From contig CM046447.1 in assembly GCA_025506515.1 (NCBI GenBank), forward strand, positions 87,411,852 through 87,475,851: a DNA stretch of 64,000 nucleotides, in the 5' to 3' direction. Position 1 is the stretch's first letter. Each line of letters begins with the position of its first letter. Of the stretch, positions 1 through 11,284 are shown piece by piece. Made by a program: the position numbers and the translations under genes. This stretch comes from Flaveria trinervia. Lineage: Eukaryota; Streptophyta; Magnoliopsida; Asterales; Asteraceae. The notes beneath the pieces were generated by a model. The model worked only from the letters and a program-made list of their open reading frames with translations, was not told the DNA's origin and did no database searches.

Positions 1-870
1 CACGGACTATGCTGGCAGACTCGAAACTGCCTATCCAATTCTGGAATGAGGCAGTGGCATGCGTGTTATACACTGAATCGAGTCCTAATAGTCAAGCGCC
101 ACGGAAAGACATGTTATGAACTACTACAAAGACGCAAACCAAATTTGGAGTATCTTGAACCTTTTGGCGCACCGTGTACACTTCTGAAGAACACAAGAAG
201 GCAATTCAGTGAGAAGGCATTTGAAGGAATTTTTCTAGGATACACATACCTAACAAGCGAGTTTACAATAATTCAACGGTCTTGTCGAAGTGTGGTGTAA
301 TGTCGACATTCAGAGATATACCACACCACCTACAGGCAAAGGACATGCATACTTCTTCGATTATGATGGATTCTTCAAGTCCTTCAACATCCCTCTCTCT
401 CCCTCGGATGATGAGTTAGCTACTAGGATGATGTATGATATTCTAAATACACCATCTAGCACACAGGGAGAATCATCTACTCAGTCAGAAGGGGTAGTCG
501 ATGACAGTGACTCGTCTGAAGATGAAACTAAAGCAGATGACCAAAACAGTCAGGAGGAATAGGTTCCAGTTCCTGAAAGTCCACAAGCATCCATAAGTGA
601 TGCACCCTCGACTTCGGAACCTCAAACTCCACCTTCCTCAGATGCAGAACAAAATGTTCACAATCTTGGTTCGGAGGTGACTGTGCCGACTACTCCAGGA
701 TCACGACTAAACGTCTATCATCCCCTTGACAATGTTATTGGAGATGTCCGATCAGGAGTACAAACCCGAAATCAACTATACTCAGCTGATTACGCCTCAG
801 TTATGGAGAAAGGTTACATTCATGATGGTGCTTATCGATGTTTTGTTTCGCAGGTTGAGCCAAAATATGT
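1..870 (+). pseudogene. Element E: copia integrase C-terminus and IN-RT linker (decayed)
   Basis: End of the integrase and the spacer before reverse transcriptase of a Ty1/copia polyprotein. Bases 2-80 read MLADSKLPIQFWNEA, a hallmark of the copia integrase C-terminal part. After a frameshift near 65-80 the frame reads HGKTCYELLQRRKPNLEYL and FSEKAFEGIFLGY. A second frameshift lies near 250-290. An acidic, Ser/Thr/Pro-rich linker follows and is broken by an in-frame TAG at 560-562, after which the same frame continues. Nothing upstream (gag, protease, IN core) is in the window. Identity is certain at superfamily level; the gene cannot be functional. Confidence 0.88.
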
Positions 871-1631
871 CAGTGAAGCACTAAATGATGAGGCGTGGGT
901 GAGTGCCATGCAAGAAGAACTTCTGCAGTTTAAGAAGTTAGGTGTATGGACTCTGGTTGATAGACCTAAAGGTGCTAAAGTCATTGGCACCAAATGGGTA
1001 CTAAAATGCAAGAAGGATGACCAAGGAGTCATTATCAGGAACAAAGCTCGACTGGTGGTTCAAGGTTTTCGCCAAGTCGAGGGGATTGACTATAATGAGT
1101 GTTTGCACCCGTGGCAAGGATGGAAGCTATTCGTATCTCTTCTTCCTTGCCTATGCATCGTACATGATTAAAGTCTACCAATTAGATGTGAAGAGTGCAT
1201 TCCTTCATGGGGAAATCAGGGAAACAGTCTATGTAAGTCAACCCGAGGGATTTGAAGACCCTTATCATCGGGATAGAGTTTACAAGCTCGACAAAGCTTT
1301 ATATGGGCTTCATCAAGCTCCTCGAGCTTGGTATGAGAAACTCTCGACTCATCTTGTGAAACACGGCTTTCGCAGGGAGTCATTGACTGTACACTGTTTA
1401 TTAAAGAAAAGGATGGTGACCTACTGCTTGTACAGATATATGTTGATGACATAATCTTCGGGTCAAAGAACGAAGAGTTATGCAAAGAGTTTGAAGTGGT
1501 GATGAGAAAGAATTTGAGATGAGTGCGATGGGGGAGATGAAGTTCTTTCTCGGGTTACAGGTGGATCAACACCTAATGGGATCTTTCTACATCAGACCAA
1601 GTATGTAGGAGACATTCTCAGTCGCTTTGAC
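871..1631 (+). pseudogene. Element E: copia reverse transcriptase (decayed)
   Basis: RVT_2-type reverse transcriptase. The N-terminal signature (IGTKWVLKCKKDDQG, NKARLVVQGFRQVEGIDYNE) ends in a frameshift near 1105-1150. Next come YQLDVKSAFLHGEI and ALYGLHQAPRAWYEKL. Another frameshift near 1365 precedes the catalytic YVDD at 1439-1450, where both aspartates are kept, followed by IIFGSK. A TGA near 1500 and more shifts follow. In life this enzyme copies element RNA in the virus-like particle. The gene continues directly from the integrase remnant and into RNase H. Confidence 0.9.
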
Positions 1632-2405
1632 ATGGAGAATGCTTCTGCTGCTAGGACTCCACTTGCTACGAATCATGATATAGCACCTGATGAGAATGGA
1701 GATCTTGTAGATGCCACTATGTACCGAGGAATGATTGGATCCCTCATGTATCTCACTGCCTCAAGACCTGATATCATGTATGCTACATGTTTATGTTCCA
1801 GATATCAGGCTAAACCTAAGGTCAATCATCTGATCGGGGTCAAAAGGATTTTTCGCTATCTAAAGGGTACACCCACACTGGGGTTGTGGTATCCTCATGA
1901 TGATGATTTTGAGCTCACGGCGTATAATGACTCGGACTACGGAGGCTGCAAATGAACTACAAGTCTACATCAGCGGGGTGTCAATTCTTTGGGAGAAGAT
2001 TAGTTACATGGCAGTGTAAGAAGCAGACATCGGTTGCATTGTCAACCTGTGAAGCCGAATATGTTGCTGCTGCAAGTTGCTGTTCACAAATCATTTGGAT
2101 TCAACAGCAAATGCGGGATTACGGTTTAAAATTCTCATCTACTCCTATTTTTGTTGATAACTCTGCTGCAATTGCAGTAACTAAAAATCCGGTTCAACAT
2201 CTTAAGACCAAACACATCGGTATTAAATACCACTTCATAAGAGACTGTTTTGAAAAGAACTTAATTGATGTGGTAAAATAATACTGATTTTCAACGTGCT
2301 GATCTCTATACTAAAGCTTTTGATAAACCACGTTTTCAATATTTGCTAGAGGTCAACGGCGTTAAAAAGAAAAGTGAGATAATTTCTGATGAGAATAATG
2401 TGTAG
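1632..2405 (+). pseudogene. Element E: copia RT connection and RNase H (decayed)
   Basis: C-terminal third of the copia pol. It contains YRGMIGSLMYLTASRPDI, the RT thumb/connection hallmark, then KRIFRYLKGTPTLGLWY. One frameshift separates DSDYGGCK from YKSTSAGCQFFG near 1950. The RNase H part has the STCEAEYVAA motif, FVDNSAAIAVTKNP and HIGIKYHFIRD, which are all standard. The final frame reads ADLYTKAFDKPRF and stops at TAG 2403-2405. An AT-rich stretch leads from here to a polypurine tract. Confidence 0.9.
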
Positions 2406-2540
2406 TCCGATGTAGTTTCGTTAAAGTTTATTTTATTTTTTGTTATCTGTTTTTTTTCTTTTTGTCTGTTATATTAAACTCATGTTATTTTGCTGTTTAT
2501 TAAAATCCAAAAATAATTAAATCCGAAATGATTTTAGTAT

Positions 2541-2934
2541 TTTAGGGGGAGAATATGTCAGCAAGTTAACATTAAAAAAATGAGGGAGAAGGGGTAACTA
2601 GCTGAAATAAGGTAGATTGTGTCTGTGATACCGATTCAACACCTTTGGAACATGATAGTACACAGGAACAAATCAAGAGGGATTTTAAAAATTTAAGTTT
2701 TGAAAAGATGCAAAAGTTCAAAGTAGAAGTCTGTGTAGTCTAAGCAATATAAAAAGGGAAGATGATAGAAAACTGGCAACTCCTAAGGTGACACAAGAAA
2801 GTAGACTTAGAGGCTGCTAGACCACAAATGATAGTTGGTAGATTCAACACATAGACAATTAGACCTGATTGGTGATCTCAAGATCAACTAAGTTGTTCAA
2901 CTGACTGTGGGCTTCCATCTTATCACTGTTAACA
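2541..2934 (+). repeat. Element E: polypurine tract and probable 3' LTR
   Basis: A polypurine tract (TTTAGGGGGAGAA, 2541-2553) follows the RNase H gene by about 140 bp, the usual place for plus-strand priming. A 379-bp segment from TGTCAGCAAG (2556) to GTTAACA (2934) has TG...CA ends and a TATA-like box TATAAAAA at 2748-2755, as expected of an LTR. The 5' partner is outside the window, so the right boundary rests on the terminal dinucleotides only. Confidence 0.45.
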
Positions 2935-3116
2935 CAATCAAATATATCCAATAAGGGGTAATGAGCATTTAATGCCAAAAAACGTGTGCGGATGACCATA
3001 ATTAGAGCAAAGCAAGAAAAAAATGAAAGACAAATGCAATAAAGCTAATGACTTATGTTGTTGGTGCATATTGTGTAAAATAAAATAAGCTGCTCTAACA
3101 AGGAGATAGGTGTTGT

Positions 3117-3225
3117 GCCTCTCTGCTGTGCGATGGCACTGACCTGAGGATAAGCATAACCTAGATATTCTAGAATTCATTGTTGTTTGCCGCCTCTCTG
3201 CTGTGCGATGGCACTGACCTGAGGA
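3117..3225. repeat. 34-bp perfect direct repeat, two copies
   Basis: The same 34 bp occurs at 3117-3150 and 3192-3225, 75 bp apart start to start. It begins GCCTCTCTGCTG and ends GACCTGAGGA. Inside is a short dyad, GTGCGATGGCAC. The flanks differ, so this is not part of a longer tandem array. Confidence 0.85.
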
Positions 3226-3560
3226 CAGGCTTCTCTTTGAAAGCTCTAAGAATAGTCTCTTCTTGTAATAATACCGGGAGACCGCTCAAAAACCTCTGAG
3301 GAATGTTGATTACCATATAAGTGTGGGATCCACAAATGTTAGCTGAAATAATTAAACCTAAATCAGTCACCAGTCTGCGTCAAAAGTCTGTGCATGGATT
3401 TAAGTGGACAAATATACTGACAATCTTAGTGGCTACATTCTCAAGAGTCAAATCAATGTGAAAATTAAAGAGTTTCAGTATGATTTCCTTAAGTTGCTAA
3501 CTACTCTCTGGATGAACACCGAGAATTTAAGCATCAAAAAGTTGTAATAACAAGTCCCAA
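3150..3560 (-). pseudogene. Decayed coding remnant of unknown origin
   Basis: On the minus strand the reading is open and protein-like but broken by stops: an ILKLFNFHIDLTLENVATK segment, then ISANICGSHTYMVINIPQRF and RAFKEKPVLRSVPSHSREA. Amino-acid composition looks like a former ORF rather than random sequence, and the 34-bp repeat encodes its last residues twice. I do not recognise the family. It could be part of another retroelement cargo or gag gene. The rest of 2935-3940 shows nothing I can name. Confidence 0.22.
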
Positions 3561-3940
3561 ATGATTTGATGTTCCTGTATGATTCCAAAATGAATTGGTC
3601 CAGATATGATCAATCTAAGTTGAAGCTGTCTACTCCCAACCAAATCCCTTAGATTTCCAACTTAGGGTTTTATCTCTCACAAAAAAATCCAAAAAAAAAC
3701 TTATTTGTGTAGTTAGTTTAAGTTTTTATGTTAATCTTTTAATTTGTGCATCTGTCGGACTATATCAGGGAAATCAGAAGGGAATTAACTTACCTAAAAG
3801 GGTCATGTCTGAGATGGCTACATGTTTTTCAAATTTTAAAAGGTCACATCTGAAGTGATTGAATTGGTTAAGAGCTTATGATGTCTATTTCAAAAGGTTA
3901 AAATGTTCAAAAATGGCAGAAGATCTACCAAGTGTGACCC

Positions 3941-4330
3941 ATTCGCACGATTGGACCATGAATATGGACCAACCATGCGAATGGATCCCATTCGCACGAT
4001 TGGACCATGAATATGGACCAACCATGCGAATGGATCCCATTCGCACGATGGACATGAATTGAGTCATTCAACCGAATGGCGTTAAGAATGGTCCTTCGAC
4101 CGAATGACAGGGTGCGAATGAGTCAGTCAACCGACTGAGACTTAGTCGGTAATTGAGATGCGAATAAAGGAGACCGAATGAGTCAGTCGACCGACTGAGA
4201 CTCAGTCGGCCGACTGAAAGTGACCGACTGGACCAATCGCACGACTGAACCTCAGTCGCCCGAACAAATGAGCGAATGAGGCCAGTCGGCCGATTGAAAT
4301 TAGGGTCAGTATTTAAAGGGCCTCAGTCGA
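3941..4330. repeat. CG-word array 1 with a 49-bp tandem repeat, upstream of a TATA-like box
   Basis: A 49-bp unit starting ATTCGCACGATTGGACC occurs at 3941-3989 and 3990-4038, with a partial third copy from 4039. It is followed by dense degenerate words such as CGACTGAGACTCAGTCG, ACCGAATGA and GCACGACTGA up to about 4330. A TATA-like sequence (GTATTTAAAGG) sits at about 4311-4321. The organisation matches the U3 regions of recognised LTRs in this window (array, then TATA), so this may be the promoter or a diverged 5' LTR of element C. No LTR partner was found. Confidence 0.7.
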
Positions 4331-4671
4331 TCGCATCTCACTCATCACTCCCAATCGCACCCAAATCGCTTTCTTTCCCGTTACTCTGCCAAAATCTCTA
4401 GAGATAGTGTTCACATTGCTATTCATCTTCTGACTTTCGATTGAGAAGAATACAGGTACATTGCAGTTCAATCTTATAGAAATCAGAAGATTTTGAGTCC
4501 AATTTGGGTTACTCGAATGAAACATTGATCGGATTGAAAAATGCCTAATAACCTACATAAACTAAGCTAAATGTTAAAATTAAGTTTAATAGGTCATTAG
4601 TGACGAGATGGCGAGTCCAATGAACTAGATATAGAGGTGTAAAACAAAAATTGGTGAAACTGAAAATGTGA

Positions 4672-4965
4672 ATCGCACAGTTGGTCTTCATGCAAATGGA
4701 CAGCAAGATGAACTTCAGTCGCACGACTGAAGGGCTCAAAATGCCCATACGCATGGCTGAACCATGCGTATGAAGTTCAGTCGCATGACTGAGGTAACCA
4801 CATGAAGGTATATGCGTAGGAGCCCAATCGCACACTCTGAGATACGTATGGGGTCAATCGCACGACTGAACCCCATTCGTACCATTCAATCGTACGACTG
4901 AAACCCTTTCGCACGGTTCAATCGCACTGTTGAACTCAGTCGCACAATTTCAATCGCATGACAGA
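4672..4965. repeat. CG-word array 2
   Basis: Second array of the same vocabulary: TCAGTCGCACGACTGA, CATACGCATGG, CCATGCGTATG, CAATCGCACGACTGA, roughly one word per 12-15 bp. It lies between the TATA-like box near 4315 and the cargo start at 5040, inside what looks like a 5' intron. Only short, incidental reading frames cross it. Confidence 0.7.
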
Positions 4966-5010
4966 AAGATGTTCTTCAAGCTTAATGAGTTCATGACTTT
5001 CTTAGTAAAT

Positions 5011-5039
5011 GTACTAATGTTTACTATATTGTGTAACAG
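5011..5039 (+). other. Putative branch point and 3' splice site before the cargo ORF
   Basis: TACTAAT, a strong branch-point consensus, lies about 28 bases upstream of a TTGTGTAACAG acceptor that abuts ATGGCG at 5040. This suggests an intron in the 5' untranslated part of the cargo transcript. The donor is not clear. Confidence 0.4.
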
Positions 5040-7143
5040 ATGGCGAGTAGATGGACTATGAGCACAAAGCATAATATATGTGCCCATCTGGACTTAACAT
5101 CCAGAAATGCTGCAGAATTCTCTGGCATTATCACTTTCTATTGAGATCACGGATTGCAGCATGCCATCTCTACCCTTGCACCCCATATCGATCCATTCAA
5201 CAAGCCTTCTGGGAAGGCGCTACAGTTGATAGATCATCTGAACCTCACTGCATAAGAAGTACCATATTTGGCGAGGATATTACCGTTTCTGAGGAGGATC
5301 TACGGATTGTACTTCAATTGGGGGATGACGGTGACTGCCCAACCCATTTACACCCCCTCACTGTCAGAGGATGTTTTCTCAGAGCCAAATACTCTAGGGA
5401 CATCAATTCAGGGGTACTCAACAAGAGTAACCTCTGTCCCCAGTTTAAATACCTTGCACACGTGCTGCTCAAATGCATGGCTTCAAGAAAAGGTGGGTTT
5501 GATGAGCTGTCGGATTAGATGCAAAACGCATACGTTGCGTTGGTGCTGAACCATCCGTTCAGCTTCTCTAAGATGATCTTCACTATCTGGTGGAGAACAT
5601 CGAGGGGAAAGGAAAGGAAGCCTTCTGTATGTACCCATGGTTTATGCAAATGATAATAGATCAGAAGCTTCCTTCCCTGCCAAAAGAACAGGAGGATTCG
5701 GTAGTCTTAGAGGTAATGGATGACACCACCCTGGGAAGGATGAAAGTATACTGGGGAAAGCAAGTGAAGCCTCCAGTCAGGAGGTTGTTTGGTCATCTTG
5801 CCAGAGGGGACTATGTTGCACCGGAAAAGAGAAAGTGGCGTCACGAGGACAGTGACTCTGAGGTGGAACAGATAGCCCTACCCACTCATGACTCAGATGA
5901 GGATGACAGTGGAGATGATGCTATTCCAGTCAGAGGCACTGTGTCTGATTCTGTACCTCCTGTGTCCGTCACATCTGCGAGAGGTAACTGAGTCAGCGGG
6001 ATTTCATCAAGAGTTTGTTCTTAATGAGGAGGATGAGGTGAATCGGATGAGGAGCCACTTACCCGAACTGTGGGAAGGAAAGTTGTTCCCACAGAACATG
6101 GGTTAAGGGTTGTTGGTGAACAACGAGAGGCTCCGGAGATACAGAAACTGACCCAACTTATGCTCGGGGTCCTCAGGCGGGATTGTAGGGGGAGCTTCCT
6201 CCTCAACTGGATCAAGGAGGAAGAGAATGGCCAAACCCCATGGCAAAAAAAAGAAGAAGCGTAGGGTGACCTTTATCACTACCACTTCCACCACATCCAC
6301 CACATCACCACATCCACCACATCCACCACATCCACCCATCCACACCTCTATCACAGCCCCCACCATACCTTCCACAACATCCACCACATCACACCCAGTC
6401 CACCACATCCCCACGTCCACACATCTATCACAAGCGCCCACCATACCTCCACCACACACACACCGTCCTTCCACCACCACATTCTTTACTCCCTCATCAC
6501 CTCCACCACTATACAGACCTATCTTCACTACCGCCACTTCCACCACCACTTCACACCAACCATGCCCTCAGCCCATCCCTCACACACCTATAGATCTCCT
6601 CTACCTCCAATCGGGGTAGAGGAACAGTTGTCGGCGTTAAACAGAATGGTGTTGCGATTGCTAGCGGCTGATGAGGAAAAGACAACTCAGATCCGCCAGC
6701 TTACTGACCTCACTGCTGCACAATCGCATAAAATTGCAGAGCAGGATCGAGTAATTGAGGAGCAGGCCCAGCAATTGGCTGCTCAGAGCACCCAAATGGA
6801 CCAACTCCAAGCTCAAAGTGTCGCAGGAAGTAAGCAAATAGAGGACTTGGAAAAGGCTAAGAGGACCATTTTGCTAAAATTGAAAGGATCAAAGCAGGAA
6901 CCTTTAAAGATAAGGGATGGGGACAAAAATGATAATGATAATGAAGAAGATGAAGACGATGATGATAATGAGAGTGATACTGATGAAGAGAAAACCGAAG
7001 AATGGTGTGAAGATGAAGACACTGACGGAGGAGAAGCAGCTGAATCTATCTCAGCTCCAGGGCAAGAGAAAAGATCAAAGAACAGACAAGATCAGTCAGC
7101 TTCTGCTTCTGCACCTTCACGTGAAGAGCCGAGTACAGGATAA
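5040..7143 (+). pseudogene. Element C cargo gene, first part (unknown function, decayed)
   Basis: Large non-canonical gene carried by element C. From ATG 5040 the product starts with a helical domain (AHLDLTSRNAAEFSGIITF, frameshift near 5135, then LLRSRIAACHLYPCTPYRS and ITVSEEDLRIVLQLGDD). A TAG at about 5516-5518 probably replaces a Gln codon. After another shift comes a segment with MYPWFMQMIIDQKLPSLP. Further on are an acidic stretch, a Thr/Pro/His-rich low-complexity region (about 6280-6560), a coiled coil rich in Gln and Leu (about 6620-6880) and a very acidic C-terminus ending at TAA 7141-7143. I recall similar hypothetical proteins from Asteraceae retroelements, but know no function. 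It is not gag, protease, integrase or RT. Confidence 0.6.
6282..6480 (+). repeat. CCA/CAT-rich low-complexity tract inside the cargo gene
   Basis: Runs of ACCACATCCA and CATCCACC encode Thr-Thr-Ser and Pro-His-Pro-Pro repeats in the cargo frame. The opposite strand shows a long Gly/Val-rich open frame that is only a compositional shadow. Confidence 0.8.
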
Positions 7144-7144
7144 A

Positions 7145-7284
7145 AGTAAATATTAGATGTTTATGTATTTATTTACTTTTGTATTTTGTATTGAAAAACC
7201 ATGTACTAAATGTTTATATTAAGTTAATGCATTTTGTTTGATAAATTACTAATGATTTGAGTGTGAAATGTGTAAATCAAACAG
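7145..7284 (+). other. Putative intron between the two cargo coding segments
   Basis: After the stop at 7143 the sequence becomes AT-rich. A donor-like GTAAAT occurs just after the stop. Near the end, TACTAATG (about 7246) lies about 38 bases before a CAG acceptor at about 7284. Coding-like sequence resumes at once (DPKYNRDSLIAPLQQV). The layout matches the acceptor upstream of 5040. Confidence 0.4.
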
Positions 7285-8479
7285 ATCCAAAGTACAACAG
7301 AGATAGTTTGATTGCTCCCCTTCAACAGGTCAAGTCTCAACTCAATGATTCTTGATCTGCAAGGGATTGTCAGAAGGTCAGTGAGTTATACCTGAAGAAG
7401 GTGAAATAATTCATGACCTATCTAAGAGCAACTAGCAGAGATGTTCAGACTCAATCCTGATGAAATTGTCAAGGATGCTCTAACAGTTGATTCAACCAGT
7501 GACGAAGAACTAAATGACGTTGATGAAGTTGAGGTTGAAGATATTGCTGCAGAAGAGTACCCTCAGTACGCTGACAACGAGGGTAATGTGGTCCCCAATC
7601 TGGGTGAGTCCCTAGTCAGTGATATGTATGAGGTACTAGACAAGATGGAACAGGAAACAGGAAAGACCGAAGGAACCGCCCAAGCCTCAAATGATGACGT
7701 AGACATTCGAAAGGCTGAGTTGGCTGAATGTTTTAAAGAAGTCAGAGCCCAACGTGCTGCACCGAAGAGGGATGCCTACACCAAGTTCTACAGCGTCAAG
7801 AAACATCTTACGGTGTCAGGCAGATTATAGCATGGGCATATTTTGATGATCTTAACGTTTATGCCGTTAAGAGGGAGAAGGGCATAGATTACTTTAGATT
7901 TCCACATGATCTAAAGACTCTACCAGGTTTTGAACTCAACCACTGGCCAAATTGAAGCTGTTGTATGCTGACCCGGGAAAGATGTCAGGCTGGTTTGAGG
8001 TTGCCCTAAAGAAAGAGTACCACACCAGGTGGATTAACTTCAGACCTTAACAACCTACAAGGTATATTAGAAGGTCTGAGATGGATGCCATTACTGGAAA
8101 ACCAAAGATTGTGTTGAAGTGGAATCCTCCGCGCACAATGTCAAGAATCCCACTTTGGGAAATGACAAAGGATTTCACACCACACTTTAAGTGGTGGTAC
8201 TACGATTGGAGAACAACAGAAGCGGTCATAGTCCTGGATAAAGAGGGCCAAATGGATACCATCAGGGTATTCGACCCAATGTGGCTAACCAACTTGTCTG
8301 CTAATGATGTCTATACATTATACAAGTGGCCACTGTTCTATGACACACAAGACATTGTACAACCCCTCCAGTTCCAAAACGTTATACGACTTTGCTTCGC
8401 GTTTGATATTCACGCAGGAGTCACACAAGAGGACAAGTACAAGAAATATGAGGAGGTAATGAAGAAAACAAGACATTAG
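7285..8479 (+). pseudogene. Element C cargo gene, second part with AWxY and KWWYYD motifs (decayed)
   Basis: Continuation of the cargo. It opens with YLRATSRDVQTQSLDEIVKDAL (frame broken near 7440), then an acidic region and KFYSVKKHL. After a shift near 7830 comes AWAYFDDLNVYAVKRE and LKTLPGFEL, and after more stops GKPKIVLKWNPPRT and HFKWWYYDWRTTEAVIVL. The last segment (8081-8479) is intact to TAG. The order AWxY...KR...LPxxxL...[KR]WxYD matches the element B cargo (AWKYDEVF, LPVQDLKKL, LRWFYN) and two segments of element A. A polypurine tract follows within 20 bases, so this gene occupies the slot where RT/RNase H normally ends. Function unknown. Confidence 0.6.
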
Positions 8480-8487
8480 AGAGATCT

Positions 8488-8504
8488 AGGTCCAAGGGGG
8501 AGTT
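8488..8504 (+). promoter_or_regulatory. Polypurine tract of element C
   Basis: TCCAAGGGGGAGTT lies directly before the 3' LTR that starts TGTTGATACATG. It is the expected plus-strand primer site. Confidence 0.8.
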
Positions 8505-9214
8505 TGTTGATACATGTATGTCCCTAGATCATGATATGTGATGTAATAGATCTTGTTTGGTATGATTAATGAAATGATATTGATAGTATGTTAGTTATAA
8601 TGTTTAATGTTTCATTAATGTGTCGACAGTGAATTGGTTAATTAGGTTAGTAATTGCTTGAATGATTACATATAATGTTTATTAATTAATACATTCAAAC
8701 TTAACATAATGAAGTTCTCATGCGAATGGCTCATGCGAATGAACCATACGCATGAATAACTTCACACGATTGACTCAGTCGCGCGACTGAACCAGGAGAC
8801 TGGATCAGTCGCACGATTGTATATAAGATTGGCTCAGTCGCACGACTAAACACTCAGTCGTACGAATGAATCAACCGCATGGTTCAATCGCACGACTGAA
8901 CCAGACTAATGGTTCAGTCGCACGATTGAATAATACCAACCTATAAATACAACTCAATTCATGAAAAACAAGAACTCTCGATCAATTACGATTCCAGACG
9001 TACCCTAGCCGTCCAGAAACCTTCCAATTCGTTCTCCAAGTTCATAGAACACATTAGATCGATTCCCAATCGATTTCTAACGTTAGTTTCAATCCTTGAT
9101 TGATTCTTCGTGTGTTCTCACTGATTGGATCGCCAATCAAATAGGATTCTGCACTATTTGATCTGGTTTACACGTTAATCTCTAGGTATTTCGGTCAAAT
9201 ACCAGGTCCTAACA
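8505..9214 (+). repeat. Element C 3' LTR (710 bp)
   Basis: Begins TGTTGATACATG after the polypurine tract and ends GGTCCTAACA at 9214. U3 holds a CG-word array at about 8715-8930 (CATGCGAATGG, TCAGTCGCGCGACTGA, CAGTCGCACGA). It runs straight into a TATA box, CTATAAATAC, at 8941-8950. A diverged copy in reverse orientation occurs at 24947-25684, which confirms both ends. The LTR interrupts the cargo ORF of element B. The flanking ATTGA (9215-9219) would be one copy of the target duplication; the other was not found. Confidence 0.8.
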
Positions 9215-11207
9215 ATTGATAAAGGAAAGAGAAGCTCAGAAAGCTATATCTCCAGTATATGTGATTAGTACTGAGGTGCAGAGTGAAGAAAATCTTGAAC
9301 AAAGAAAAGGCAAATGGAAAGTAAATGAATTAGAAGATGTTGATCAAACTGAATCCTCTTCTAAATTTCAAAGAACTGAAGAATTGGTTGAAGAGCAAAA
9401 TGTTCAAGAACAGATTGATGCTTTAGATGATATTGAAGAAATATATAATGATGATTGGTATGATGAAGTTCTTGAGAATGAAGATATTGATGAAGCTGAA
9501 TTTGTGTCACAGTTCTCTTCACAAGAACATATGCAAGAAAAAGATGAAGTACCACAGGATTTTGAAGAAAAATATAACTATCTTGTGAACATGAAATACA
9601 ATAGAGTGTATTTGGATGGACTGACTGTTTCTCAAATTAATGATGAATATGAGAAATACATCTATGCTGAGTCAGTTGCTTCAATAGATCCAAATGAGAT
9701 AGTGGTTGAGCATGGTGAATGGATATGAACACAGGAGGTTATAAATATAGAAGAACTGCCTAGTTCTGAGCTGCACCATCCTGATCCTGATGATATGAGT
9801 ATTCCTGCTCTTAGATCATGGTTGCAAGCTAGAAATTATCCATGGAGGAAGCTGAAGAGATTACAATCTGTATCCCTAAGAAATCTTGTAAGAAGCTTTC
9901 AAGAAACTGAGAAACAAATGAAGAAGATGATAGTGCTTGATACAGATAACCCTCAGTATCTTGAGATAACAAAAAGAACAAGAATGTTGAAGCCTCAGGA
10001 AATAAAACAAATGTCAAGACTTGATGATGCTCACACTCATAGAAAAGAATTGATGGAAATGTTTGCTGATCCTGAAAGACAAACCTATAAAGCATCAACG
10101 GATCAAAGGAATATTCTCGATAGTTCAAGAAAAACAGGAGATTTAGTAAGAAATATATTGCAGAAAGGACAATCAGTTGCTAAACTGTTCAATGCAATGA
10201 TTGCTCCAGATTTTACAAACCAAGTAAAGATCATTGCATGGAAGTATGATGAAGTGTTTGATGCCTTCTTGATAAAGAGAGTAAATGCGGTATGTGACGT
10301 TTATCATTTTTACTCTAGTATCATAAAACTTCCGGTGCAAGACTTAAAAAAGCTAAATAGACTACCTCTGATCAATCCTACTGATTCAAAGCATGGGAAG
10401 ATGTTTGTAGAATTATTAAGACGTGGACTGGATAGATCAAGTAATTTTCTTAACACAAGATGCGATCAAGAAAACAAGGAGTATTTTGTTACTTTGAAGG
10501 AAAACAAGAAACTTAAGGGAGTTCAATCAGAAGAAGAACATTCGTTGATAGAATTCTGTGATAAATATTTTGAAAAAGTTACAATTCCTGGACTAAAAGT
10601 GATTGAAGGTAATCAAAACTCAAAGCCAGTTCTCAGATGGTTTTATAACACTGAGACATTTGAGCTGAAGTTAGTCCGAAATCTAGAAAGATGGGATGAG
10701 GACCTGATTACTTTATATAGAGTTTTTGAGCTAAAACTGTTACATCCAAGTTATATCTCATTTTTGTCAGTACAAAAATTTGATAAAGTATCTCCTGAAG
10801 TGGCTAAGCAAGACAAGAAATATTTCATTTCTATTATCAATGTGATGAACGCTGCCATGGAAAGAAATTCTTTGAGAAAAGCGCTTGCGTATGCCAACAT
10901 TGTTAAGAAAGATATTAAAGATATTGAATTCATGAGAATATCAAGAAAAGGGGTCTTAGAAGTGTATTCAAAGGAAAGTAACAAACCCATTGAGTTATAT
11001 GCTAACATTAATATTTCATGTCTTTCAAAAGATACATTGGAAAGAATGGATAAGATGGAGATTAAAACAAATGAAGCTAAACCAGAACAAGGCATTCATG
11101 CAAGTAAATTCAAGTCGGCTATATCAAAAGCTTTGAAAGAGTTAGAAATATACAAACAGAAGCCAATGTTCAAAGTCAAAGAAGAACCAGCGAATTTCTT
11201 TGAATGA
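9215..11207 (+). pseudogene. Element B cargo gene (about 664 codons, unknown function)
   Basis: Long coding region in one frame with a single in-frame TGA at 9726-9728, ending at TGA 11205-11207. The 5' end is cut off by the element C LTR, so no native ATG is seen. Order of features: Lys/Glu-rich start; acidic middle; LRSWLQARNYPW followed by LKRLQSVSL (about 9810-9880); AWKYDEVFDAFLIKR (about 10230); LPVQDLKKLNRLPL; KPVLRWFYNTETFELKLVR (about 10620); and a C-terminal tail KALKELEIYKQKPMFKVKEEP. The same tail is present at 24808-24912. The gene ends about 80 bp before the PPT. It is not a known retroelement enzyme. Apart from one stop it is well preserved, which suggests recent coding constraint or recent insertion. 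Confidence 0.65.
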
Positions 11208-11284
11208 TGAAGTCAAGGCTGAAGATAGAATTGAAGATAGAGTCAGCAGTCAAGCTTGAAGATTTTGAAGTCTGAAGACCATGT

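Noticed and set aside
3741..4560. A 5' LTR for element C
   Set aside because: The array-then-TATA plan fits, but I could find no sequence matching the C 3' LTR ends (TGTTGATACATG, GGTCCTAACA) and no tRNA primer site, so I did not call it an LTR.
6103..6549. Minus-strand Gly/Val-rich 148-codon open frame
   Set aside because: It is the complement of the CCA/CAT low-complexity tract in the cargo gene, with no independent coding evidence.
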